A stretch of DNA of 57,201 bases from Cerioporus squamosus (taxonomy: Eukaryota > Basidiomycota > Agaricomycetes > Polyporales > Polyporaceae). The translations under genes were made by a program, and so were the position numbers. Shown one piece after another: positions 1 to 10,175 of this stretch. The notes beneath the pieces are model-generated. The model saw only the letters and a program-made list of their open reading frames with translations. It was not told where the DNA came from and did no database searches. The DNA is taken from assembly GCA_022592435.1 (NCBI GenBank), contig JABYQS010000207.1:1-57201 (forward strand), in the 5' to 3' direction. Position 1 is the first letter of the stretch; every line of letters begins with the position of its first letter.

Positions 1-22
1 TGCTGGTCTACTGACCGTGACA
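1..22 (-). repeat. Tip of the 3' LTR of element 2
   Basis: Positions 1-22 match the outer end of the LTR at 42771-43346 (one difference in the last 22 bases), ending in TGACA. On the minus strand this is the TGTCA start of the 3' LTR. It follows a purine tract (GGAGGGGG on the minus strand, about 25-35), as expected at the start of a 3' LTR. The rest lies beyond the window. Confidence 0.8.
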
Positions 23-71
23 TTACCCCCTCCTAAGTCCGACGGTCCCCGACGGACCTAGAGCCCGGGCG
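23..71 (-). pseudogene. Last pol codons and polypurine tract of element 2, cut off by element 1
   Basis: Read on the minus strand and joined to 36804, this stretch continues the pol frame for about a dozen codons to a TAG, then runs into a purine-rich tract and the 3' LTR. It is the tail separated from the rest of element 2 by the insertion of element 1. TCGT occurs at 72-75 and again at 36804-36807 as the target duplication. Confidence 0.75.
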
Positions 72-75
72 TCGT

Positions 76-1100
76 TGATGAGCCCCGCGCCTCGCTGCGC
101 GTGTATCCCGACCATTGATGCCTTCGCCGACCTCCAATGCGACCGCCCACGGCCTCTCGAACAATGCGCACAAGCAGCGACGAGATTCAACGCGAGTCGA
201 CGTCCAGAACGCACCCGGCGTCGCACGAAATCTCGAGAACGCGGTCGACATCGAGCTGACCAAGCAGCACCGACCTCGACGTCAGCCCAGACGGCGCACG
301 ACGCTCCCGACTCGCCCGCAGCCCCACTGACGACGCCCTCGTCCAATGCGACGCATTCCGAGCGCGTCTCTGATCAGCTCGAGACGCGCGCGCTGCCTCA
401 GCCCGACCCGAGACGACCGCCTCCCTCTCCTTTCCCCTCCTTCCTACCCATACCAAAACTATTTCTGCACCTCCGCTATACCCCTAGGACTCGTACGATA
501 CACATACTATAGCTCCTACATACGGTACAGTTCGTAAACAATTCGACCTTTGCGACACTGACCCTCCGACGCGCCCTCGTGATCGCGCCCCGCGTACGAT
601 AGCCGATTAGCGCTCTTCTACTTGTGTAGGTTTATCCGCATTCCAGTGTTTTCCTCTCATCCTCCTCCCCTCGCAACCGCTCTTCCGTGTAGCCACGTCA
701 TCCAGTACGGTACGCCTGTATTTAGACACCACCCGCGATTCGAAATGACAAGTTTAGTTCCCCCTCCTTCGACCGCGCGACTCCGTCTTCGACTTCGACC
801 TCGATCTCCGACCCCGACGTCCGTCACTCGTGCTTACCCTCTCGTTTCGTCGTCTAGCTTCTCGCCCTCGACTCACGCTCTCGCCACCGCACTCGTGCAA
901 CGTTCGGATTCGTCAATACGCGTTCTATTCGACATCTACACTACTCACAAGCCCTCTAGTCGACCTCCTTCCCTTCCCTCTCTCCTCTCCCCCGCTCTCT
1001 CTCTCTCTCTCTCTCTCTCCCCTCCCGACTCCACTGGTGTACGCCTGGACAACTCTCGCACCTTCGGACCGACGCACGCGCCCTGTGTGTAGGTTCATCA
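76..1100 (+). repeat. 5' LTR of element 1
   Basis: This 1025-bp copy is nearly identical to 35774-36803. It starts TGATGA and ends TCATCA, a perfect short inverted repeat. It contains a CT microsatellite near 990-1020 that is 4 bp shorter than in the 3' copy, plus one other single-base indel. The segment after 1100 (ACTGGAGCCCACC) sits where a primer-binding site is expected, but I could not assign the tRNA. Confidence 0.93.
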
Positions 1101-1131
1101 AACTGGAGCCCACCGCGAGGGTCCAGAGTTA

Positions 1132-4100
1132 AACACTCGTACCTGAGCCCATACACCTGGCGAGTCCCTCATCGTCTACCCTCTCTTCACTCACCCCTTC
1201 CTCCGTCTCTAGCTCATCGTCCGAGACCTACCCCCTACGTCCGGTCGATTGGAGCCAGCCGCAACCTCGCAACACGTCTCACTCGACACGCGCCTCAGAA
1301 CAGCGCGAACTCGAGCGCGAAGAAGTTCGTTCAGCGTTCAATAACGCCCTCCCAAACCCCGACGACTCCGCCGACTTCCTCGAATCTGTTCCATCCCCTC
1401 TTGCCACACACCATCGTCTCGACGACGAAGACTCGGAGCTAGACGACACCGCCGCAGCTCAAGAGCTCTTCCGCACCCCATCTACTACCCCAGCCCGTTC
1501 TCGCTCCCGCTCCTCGACGTTCTCTCTCCCTCCTTCGAACCTCCACGCTCCCTTCAACGAGTGGGCCAATCTCCCTCTCACGTTCCCCGGCACCGACCTT
1601 CCTTCCTTCCGACCTATTCTCGCCTCCGCCATCCAGCAACTCCAATCTCGAATGGCTCAGCCTGCTCCCTACCGCATGCCTCCGCGTGGCGGCCTTGGCG
1701 CTCCGAGCTTCAACCCAGGTTCCGACGCCCGCTCTATCATGGGGTTCTTCGAGGATCTCGAGTACTGCTTCGAGCAAGCCGGCGTGAAGAGTCCCCGCGA
1801 AAAGAAGGACCACGCAGTACGATATGCGCCGGACACGGAGAAGACCATCTGGCGATCGTACCCCGAGTTCAGCGATCCAATGAAGTCCTGGACGGACTTT
1901 AAGAACGCAGTACTCGCGGAGTACATCGGTGATGGCGGCAAGATGCTCTTCACCCTCCGAGATCTCGACGTCCTCATCAACATGACCGCGAAGAATGGCG
2001 TACACTCCATCAAGGAGTTCAACGAGTATTCTCGCAAGTACCGGGACATAGCGACCTTCCTCACGACTGGCGGCTACCTTCGCGAGGACGACCGCGATTA
2101 CTGGTTCCTCCAAGGCCTCCAGGAGAACCTCCGGGCACAAGTCATGGAACGCTTGAAGATCACACACCCAGAGGTACTGGCTCCACGGCAGCAGTACACG
2201 ATAGCTCACGTCACTGAGGCCGTACGCCATATTCTCGAAGCCATCGTCCCTTCCTCGTTCACGCACCACCGCTTCGCATCCCCAGCTCCCTCCTCCATCT
2301 TGTCTCCATCCGCTCCAACTCCGTCACCGGTCAAATCCGAGCTCGCGGAGGTGACAGAGGCTCTCAAGGCAATGATGTCGGCCTTCGTCCAGTTCCAGCG
2401 CGCACAACTTGCCGCCACACCGCGAGTCCCCGTCGCTCTCGGACCAGCAGCCCGGCAGCTTCCACCGCACCTCAGCGCGTCGCAAAATCCGTCGCAGCCA
2501 TCGTCAGGACCTGGGGCATGCTTCTACTGCGGCGACACCACGCACCCTATCCGCCGATGCCCCCGAGTCGACGCCGACATCCAAGCTGGCCTCGTCACAC
2601 GGAACGACAAGCAGGAGGTGGTCCTTGTGTCCGGGATCTATGTTCCCTCGGCTGTGCATGGCGGCACGCTTCGCGAGCGCGTCCAGGAGTACTATAGGCT
2701 CTATCCGGAGGCGCGCTCGACGAATGCGGCGCCGCAGTTGTTCTTCTCACCAGTGTCACACTCTGCCGCTCTCGCGACGACACAGACGCCTTCGTATCTG
2801 GCTTCCGACCACCCACGTCCTCCTGCACCCACATACACCGGCAGCATTATCCACACGCTCGACCACGACTAGCGGATCGACAATCTACGTCAGGAACTGT
2901 ACGCTCTGGAGCGCCAGCGAGCTCAGAGGCAGCGAGTCACGCAAGAAGCTGCAGAGCAGTCTCGGGCACGCGCAGAGCGAGCGCAGAGGCGCGGGGTACG
3001 CTTCACCGAGCCTCCGCACCGCGTTGCTGACCCGCCAGTTGCAGAGGCTCGCATCAAGGAAGTGCGAGAAGATCAGCCCACGAGCTCAAGCGCAGCTGCG
3101 TCGGAGGCTTCGTCAACGACATCCCCAACTACACACGAACGTCCCCGTCTCGAAGTCCCGACAGTGACCGCTTCTTTACCACCTCCCGCCGAGTCTGCAC
3201 GCCCTCAGGCTGCCGCCAGCTCTCCCGAGACAACGCAGCTTCCAGAGCACCCGTACCGAGCTGCCCGCGATGCAACATACATCCCGCCACACCAACGCAA
3301 CTTCGCTGCTCCTCCTGCGCGTCCTCTGCAGGCTCCGAAGAAGCAGGAAGCCGCGTACAGGACGCAGGCCCCGGTGTATGATCCCCGGCATGCTGCGAAC
3401 GTCTTCAAGAGGTGCCTCGAGACGCAGATTACTCTATCTCAAGAAGAGCTGCTCTCGATTGCGCCGGAGGTTCGTCAACAGGCTAGGGAGGTCTGTTCGT
3501 CGCGTCGAGTCGCCACAGGCACGGAGCCGGTGCTTGCTCAAGATGTCGTCACGGCGAACTCAGCTCTCCCTTGCGCGGACGACTTCGACGACACCGACGA
3601 CTCTGCGCCCAGTCCGAAGCCCGTCGACGCCTTCCTTGCCTCGATGCCCATCAGCTTCGTCCAGGCCGCACAGTCCCCGCCGCCCGGCGCGCTCGTAATG
3701 CAAGATCCCTACGAGCAGTACCTTTGGGACCTCCCTCCGGACGAAGACCCTGTCCCCATCCGTGTCGCTCCTCCATCAGCCGCCGTTCGAGCGATCAAGG
3801 GCGTGTTCCTGAACAAGGCTCGCGTCTCTTGTATCCTCGACAGCGGCTCTGCGATCATCTCCATGTCGGAAGGTGTCGCCCACTCGCTCGACATTGACTT
3901 CGACCAGCGGCTGAAGATACCGATGCAAAGCGTGAACGGTCAGGTCAGCGAGACACTCGGGCTTGCGCGCAACGTCCCTGTCCGCTTCGGGTCTATTGTG
4001 GTCTACCTCCAGATACATGTAATCCCCTTCGCACCTTACGACGTCCTTCTAGGTCGACCATTCGACGTTCTCACTTCCAGCTCGGTCCAGACGAATTCCG

Positions 4101-4261
4101 ATGGTTCCCAGACCATCACCCTCTACGACCCAAACTCCGACCTCGAGACTACCATCCCAACTCTACCGCGCATCGAGCCCGAGTTCTCTCGCGCTTCCCC
4201 GACGCCTTCTCGACTCCAGACGCGCCCGAATCCGGGTTTTCAAGTCGGCTCGAGGATCTGA
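1132..4261 (+). pseudogene. gag and protease region of element 1 (in-frame stop)
   Basis: One frame is open from about 1132, but its first ATG is only at 1652; residues before that read as coding. The gag part ends in a CCHC-like knuckle (about 2520-2560, CFYCGDTTHPIRRC). An in-frame TAG at 2870-2872 interrupts the frame, and the same frame then continues as a basic coiled stretch and an aspartic protease with the active-site triad DSG (about 3836-3846). Near 4190-4200 the coding sense shifts frame by one base into the RT segment. The stop and the shift suggest a dead copy of what was one gag-pol frame, though a programmed shift is possible. Confidence 0.8.
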
Positions 4262-7014
4262 TCGACGACGACCAGGGAGAAGCCGCGATCGTACTTAGTT
4301 GTACCCCAGGACACCTCGAATCGCTCACCGTAGATGCCGTTTCACTTCTGGACTCGAATTTCGACGCCGCATTGCATTTAGATCTACTTTACCTTTCTGT
4401 TTGCGACCCGGACATGCTAGGCTCGGATTCCCTTTCAGATCCGACATTTCCTTATGCTACGTTCTATAACCATGCTCCAGACTCTTTGCTTCTCTCACTG
4501 CCGTCTATCACCCCCAAAATGCCTTCTAGTCCACCCTCAGCTCATACTGTACCGCTCTTTTCAATTCACTCTCATATTCTAGATCATACTACCGCCCCCA
4601 TTCCTTTGCATTCAAATGATGATTCATCTTCCTATGCGTCTTTTGACTGCTCTCCCCTCCACGCTTCTGCTCCTACACCTTCCAGCACCCCGGTTCCCAT
4701 CTACGCCGCTAAACGCAAGTACAAGCCTGTCTCCAAGAAGACCAAGCCCATCCTGGCTCCGCTCCCCCACCAGTTCCGCATCATCCGCAAGATTACGGGC
4801 GATCCTCTTGCTGACATGCCGCCGCTCTCCCCGCATCCTCCGCCCTTCGTCCCGACCGGCCGGTATTCTCAAGAGCGCAAGGACGCAGTTGACAAGCTTC
4901 ACAACGGCGACTTCCTCTGGCCAGAAGAACGCGCCCTTTTGCACCAGCTCATCATGCAGCAGAACGATGCCTTCGCCTGGAACGATGAGGAACGCGGTCA
5001 GTTCCGTGAAGACTTCTTCCTGCCGGTAGTCATCCCCACCATCCCGCACCGCCCTTGGGTTCAACGCAATATCCCCATTCCTCCGGGACTCTTCGACGAA
5101 GTCTGCGCGATTATACGCCGCAAGGAGGCCACCGGTGTTTACGAGCCCTCGAACTCCTCGTACAGGTCGCGATGGTTCTGTGTGGTCAAGAAAGACGGCA
5201 AGTCCCTCCGTCTTGTTCACTCCCTCGAGCCGTTGAATGCAGTGACCATTGCCCACTCGGGCCTCCCTCCTTTCACAGAGCAGCTCGCCGAGAGCTTCGC
5301 CGCTCGCGCCTGCGGTGGAGCACTCGATCTCTATGTCGGTTACGACGAGCGTAAGATCGCCGAGGAGTCCCGCGACCTCACGACGTTCCAGACGCCATTC
5401 GGAGCTCGTCGTCTCGTTACTCTGCCCATGGGATGGACGAACTCTGTGCCAATCTTCCACGAGGATGTCTGTTTCATACTCCAAGACGAGATCCCCCACA
5501 TCACCCAGCCGTTCATCGACGACGTCCCTATCCGAGGTCCAGCAACACGATACGAGCTCCCCGACGGCGGCTTCGAGACGATCCCGGAGAACCCAGGCAT
5601 TCGTCGGTTCGTCTGGGAGCACCTCAACAACGTCAACCGCGTTGTGCAGCGCATGAAGTACTGCGGCGGCACGTTCTCTGGCCTCAAGTCGATCCTCATT
5701 GCGTCGGAATACACCGTCGTCGGCCACAGATGCACGTACGCAGGCCGCGTCCCGGAGCCGAGCAACTACGCCAAGATCGTGAACTGGGGACCTTGTCGCG
5801 ACGTCTCTGACGTGCGCGCGTTTCTTGGGACAGTCGGTGTTGCCCGTTCGTTCATTCAGAACTTCGGAAAACGTGCCTGGCCACTCACGCAGCTCACGCG
5901 CAAGGGCGCCGTCTTCCAGTGGGGTCCCGAGCAGCAGAAAGCCATGGACGACCTCAAGAACGCTCTCATCCATTCCCCAGCCCTCCGACCCATCGACTAC
6001 ACGTCTCCCGCTGAAGTCATACTGGCAGTCGACACCTCGTACATCGCTATCGGCTACTTGCTCGCGCAATGCGATCTCGACAACCCCTCTCGTTGCTTCT
6101 ACGCTCGCTTCGGCTCTATTACCCTCAACGCTCGCGAGGCCGGTTATTCGCAAGCCAAGCTCGAGTTGTACGGGCTTTATCGCGCACTCAAGGCCTGCAA
6201 GCGCATCCTCATTGGTGTGCGCAATCTCGTCGTTGAGGTCGACACTCGCTACATCCAAGGCATGCTCAACAACCCAGATGAAGCTCCCAGCGCGACCCTC
6301 AATCGTTGGATTGTCACCATCCTCACGTTCCACTTCCGACTCGTTCACGTTCCCGGTGTCCTTCACGGTCCTGATGGCTTGTCTCGACGCTGCCCTCAGC
6401 CGCTCGACGACGACTCTCAAGTTCCCGACGAGGAAGATGACTGGATCGACCGTCTCAACGGTCTTCTCCAACTCATCAACCCCTCCCCACCTCTCCTCCA
6501 CTTCGCACATCACTATTCACTCCCTGTCTTCACCCAGTCCCCTTCCGCTCCTTCTCCAGACACCGTCTCTTCGCCCGTCACCATTCCTCGCTCCGCATCT
6601 GCTCAACTTGAAGACGACCGCCTTCAAGACGTCTACAAGTATCTCACCACCCTCGAACGTCCCTCTTCAACACTTTCCAACGACTCTTTCACCACATTCC
6701 ACCTCTACGCTACCCGCTTCTACGTCAAGCAAGGCCGTCTATGGCGATGCGCAGGTCCGTCCGGTTTTGACAGGCTCGTGGTCTGGCCGGAATGCCGTCT
6801 CGACATTCTCCGACAAGCTCACGACGACGTTGCGCACAAGGGAACGTATGCGACGACTGTGCTCATCTCCGAACGGTTCTGGTGGCCGCAGATGCAGGCA
6901 GACATCGTCTGGTATGTCCGGACGTGTCACCTGTGTCAGACGCGACAACTTCGTCAGGTTCTCATCCCTCCCACCGTCCCCATTCCTCCCTCAATCTTCG
7001 TCCGCTTCCACGTT
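4196..7014 (+). pseudogene. Reverse transcriptase, RNase H and integrase zinc finger of element 1
   Basis: The frame is open from about 4196 into the insertion site at 7014. It contains a Ty3-type reverse transcriptase with a FIDD box (about 5512-5523) in place of the usual YxDD, then RNase H (about 6020-6380), then the integrase HHCC zinc finger (about 6810-6945, with CHLC). It stops at 7029 only because the nested DNA element begins after CCACGTT at 7008-7014. The integrase continues in the same frame at 34528. Confidence 0.9.
7007..7014. repeat. Left target-site duplication of the 27.5-kb element
   Basis: The 7-bp CCACGTT at 7008-7014 recurs at 34521-34527. Allowing one mismatch, the match extends to 8 bp (T/C first base) or 11 bp (from 7004). 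KDZ/Zisupton-type elements are known for 8-bp duplications. The duplicated bases encode the His-Val before the first catalytic Asp of the element 1 integrase. Confidence 0.8.
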
Positions 7015-7045
7015 CACATAATTCAGTAAACATTGTCCACCCTAG

Positions 7046-7093
7046 TAGCCCAGTAGGAGTTACTAACTCCCACAATAGTGGCCCAGCAGGACC
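7046..7093 (+). repeat. Left terminal inverted repeat of the 27.5-kb element
   Basis: This segment aligns without gaps to the reverse complement of 34443-34490 at 39 of 48 positions; the inner 8 bp (GCAGGACC) are identical. A shared CAGTA box lies further out (7024 on the left, 34511 reading inwards on the right). Confidence 0.82.
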
Positions 7094-7126
7094 CAGCCAG
7101 ATCCTGGCTGCAGACAGTTGGATGCG

Positions 7127-7310
7127 CCAGCTGGATGCAGTAGAGCTGGCCCATGTGGATGGCCAGCATGGTCCGTCAGGATGCAGGTAAGCAGTAGGGT
7201 CTGCGGGGAGGGGTGGGTGCACCATGTTGGGCTGTGTGCAGCTAGATGGGCCAGCTGGATACAAAAGGGCTGGTCCAAGTAGATGCAGTATGCAGATAAG
7301 CGGTAAGGCA
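7127..7310. repeat. Subterminal imperfect repeats, left end
   Basis: Two diverged copies begin CCAGCTGGAT, at about 7127 and 7251, each followed by a similar stretch containing GCAG(A/G)TAAGC(A/G)GTA. Such subterminal repeats often serve as transposase-binding sites, but that role is inference here. Confidence 0.5.
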
Positions 7311-7343
7311 CTGCAGTGAGGGACAGGGTAGGCTGATGGTGGG

Positions 7344-7599
7344 CTGCATCCTGTGGACGGATCGAGCTGCTTCCGCACTCATTAGGGTCCGTTTGCAGTC
7401 CAAAGCAAGGGATAGGGTCACGAGGAGCACTACATGGCCATCTGCATCCCGTGGACGGATCGAGCTGCTTCCGCACTCATTAGGGTCCGTTTGCAGTCCA
7501 AAGCAAGGGATAGGGTCACGAGGAGCACTACATGGCCATCTGCATCCCGTGGACGGATCGAGCTGCTTCCACACTCATTAGGGTCCGTTTGCAGTCCAC
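7344..7599. repeat. 98-bp tandem repeat, about 2.6 copies
   Basis: Units start at 7344, 7442 and 7540 with CTGCATCC(C/T)GTGGACGG and are almost identical over 98 bp; the third is partial. They lie just inside the left inverted repeat, and a different tandem array lies just inside the right end. Confidence 0.92.
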
Positions 7600-8786
7600 A
7601 TTTACGCAGTGATATATGTAACAATTACAGCTTTCAGTATTATTGATTCAATTGTTCTATATAATTTTGGCAGGCTCCAACTGGCCCTCCTAGCTGGCCA
7701 TGCCCCAGACCAAGTCAATGCTGGCTTCACCCCCTCAGCCAGCCCACATATATGCTAATGTTTCCAATTAAGCCAGTCCACATCCATGGCCGCATCGCCA
7801 CTTCAGCCAGGCCACAACAGTGCTAGCTCACCTCTACTTCCCAACATATGTAGATGGGCAGTGCCTAGGTAAGACACAGCGCTTGAAGATTCACTGTCAT
7901 TCTATAGTCATCTTTGTCCCCTTTGTTGATATGCATCTGGGCCTTCAATAGGCCATTCTCAGTTCCTTTGCCTGGCCACCCTCTCTCTATGTGTGCAGTG
8001 TGTGCCTCTCAGTTACCCTTGCCGGAGCACTGCTCAAATGTCAGAATACTAGACTTATGGCAACACCTGCACAGGATGCATCGTTGTTATACACCGCTTA
8101 TTTTCATCAGTCACTCAAGAGTGCTATAAAGTGTCGTCTCCAGCAAGTTGTTGCAGCACTTTGGCTGAGTTGGTACAGCTGCCCGGATCTTATCGTGCAG
8201 TGCGTGTTCGATTCTCGCATAGTCCCTTTCTTCGTATACCAGTGCTTTTTGTTCCTGTCGACGATTTGGCAGGTCTTATGAGGGCGATACTACAGTCCGG
8301 TTATTCTATGCGATTCCCCTAGTTTAATGGCTTAACAGGTAAAGTACGTAAAGCCCGGGCACAGTCGGGCATCTGGGCCGGGCCGGGCAGACGATCTGGG
8401 CCGGGCCGGGCAGACGGTCTGGGCTGGGCAGAGTGGCAGGGCCGGGCACAACGCGCGGGCGGGACATATTGCCCTGGTTTTGGTGAGTTGTTCTGGTGTA
8501 ATACGAATCGTCATCTGCAGTATATGTTGCTCGGGAGTTCCAGGTATTCTCCACATACCTAGAGCTCCACATGATGATTAACGCATCATATGCACAAATG
8601 ACCTTACCCGCCACAGCTTATTCGTCGCAATAGTGCCCGCGTGCGCCGTCCTTGCACTGTCAGGTCAGCAAATCATGTGATTCTCTCCCATTTTTAAGTA
8701 CCACTCACTAGTCGTGCTGGCGTGGACACCATCCCCGCCTTTGTCCGCACTATCGTCCAACCCTCATCAAATCCGTCGCCCTCAAT
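7600..8786. other. Non-coding left arm of the 27.5-kb element
   Basis: I see no convincing gene. The stretch 7660-7860 is rich in short AGCTGG / CCAGCC words. At 8356-8457 there is a dense run of GGGCCGGGC and CGGGCA words (five CGGGCA in about 90 bp). The open frames across this GC-rich run are composition artefacts. Confidence 0.6.
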
Positions 8787-9633
8787 ATGTCGCAATCGCA
8801 CCTCCCCCCGCATCGCTTGGAGGAAGACGACGATGATGGCGAGCCGATCGTTCTCAACGAGGTTATAAACGAATATCCTCCTCTCACAGAGGAGCAGCGA
8901 CGCGACCTAGGTTTTTCCACATACCCCTACACATGGGGTTCACCCATGGCTGCCTCGGCAGGACCTAGTGCTGCACGCTGGGGAGGCCCTACAGGACTGT
9001 GGGGCGACGAAACAGCAGAACCACTACCTGAGGTGGATGGAACGGTGAGCTTGGTTCGGACCGCAACAACAGCGGGACAAGCCAATGCTCACTCTATCCG
9101 GGAAGTCAGCATTCGTCTGTCGGGCACTGGGTTCGTCGGGCAAATCGGCTGGGATTATGTCCGCGAGGTCGTTGTGAGTCATTTGCTTTATTAACACTTT
9201 CTACATCTCATTTCCGCGCCCAGTTTCCGTTCCTGCCTACGTTCGACGGGGCGAAGGAATGGCCCGATGTGCCCAATCTCACCATATGGACTCACGGCCT
9301 GTCACCCTCTGCACTGGAGCAATTACACAAGTTGCGGCGTATCTTCATTTGGCTCTCCCGCCCGGCTTCTGTGGAGGAGAGCGACCGCAAGGTCCAGTTG
9401 TGGTCGACATTGTGCGAGGCGGCAGTGGCACAAACTGCCGGCATAAGGTTCGATCCAGTCGATGCCCTGTGTCAGTGGCTGCTGACCGCTGAAGCCATGC
9501 TTCCGGTGAGCGCTGATCCTACCACATTCCTGTCCGGAATCGCAACCAACGGCAACCACCTATTTTGATGCAGGATCAAGTTTGGAAGATTTCAGTGGAT
9601 GCGTTTGGCATCAAGGGGTCGTCGGGTATCTGA
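8787..9633 (+). CDS. Unknown protein A (242 aa, three exons)
   Basis: Exons are 8787-9173, 9224-9505 and 9574-9633, with GTGAGT and GTGAGC donors and phase-0 joins. The start ATG has an upstream CAAT context and no competing ATG. The product begins with an acidic segment (LEEDDDDGE, about residues 10-18) and has a Trp/Gly-rich middle. I recognise no domain, signal peptide or membrane segment. It is the first cargo gene inside the left arm, transcribed towards zinc-cluster gene B. Its function is unknown; it is not obviously related to the similarly sized protein H at 27880. Confidence 0.7.
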
Positions 9634-10175
9634 CTTAGATTCGGGCAACCAGGGTCGAGCGGGCACCCGCGGGCAAGCTATGCAGTCAAGGCAACATCGG
9701 AGATGTTAGTAGAAGTGCCCAGTCAATACTTAACTTAGTGCATATGGGCACTGTTTCTCGTTCAGCTTGTCTACCGCAGCAGTGTGACGATAGTGGGCCA
9801 TAGAAGGTGACGGGCAACAGCGCAAAATGCCAAATGGGTCGCCGGGCAAAATAGGTCTCGGGCAGTGGAGGCATGCGCCAACAGGCTGACGGTGCATAGG
9901 CTCCCTGGATAACAGGAACCCTTCCAGGTCCAGCGCTCTCTTTGGAGACGTTCCACAACCCCTGTTTGCCTCTGCCTTTGGCAGACCGCCTTAGGCCTTC
10001 GGCCAAGTGCCGTCTTTGTTGAAGCAGGTCACATGATGAATGTCACAGGTCTACGTCCGTTGTCCTCTATTCTGACAGGTCACCTCGTGTCCGGTTCATC
10101 AGCCCCAAAACGCGGTCCCTGCGAGCCTCATCTTCTCCCCTCCACGCCACGAAACCTCGTTCAGTCAGATTGAAC
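9634..10175. other. Intergenic spacer with CGGGCA words
   Basis: There is no supported gene. The spacer contains scattered CGGGCA words (for example near 9643, 9660, 9822, 9842 and 9860) and presumably the promoter of gene B. Confidence 0.6.

Noticed and set aside
1439..2269. Long minus-strand frame opposite gag of element 1
   Set aside because: It is a shadow of the gag frame; the plus strand carries the recognisable coding sense.
4624..6513. A 629-codon open frame on the minus strand opposite reverse transcriptase
   Set aside because: It mirrors the codon pattern of the plus-strand RT and RNase H, has no domain of its own, and is a usual artefact of GC-rich coding DNA.
7344..7599. CRISPR-like array
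   Set aside because: Units are 98 bp of near-identical sequence with no variable spacers; this is a simple tandem repeat in a eukaryotic element.
8332..8614. Cys/Pro/Ala-rich minus-strand frames
   Set aside because: They are produced by the GGGCCGGGC repeats and show no start context, splice signals or family features.
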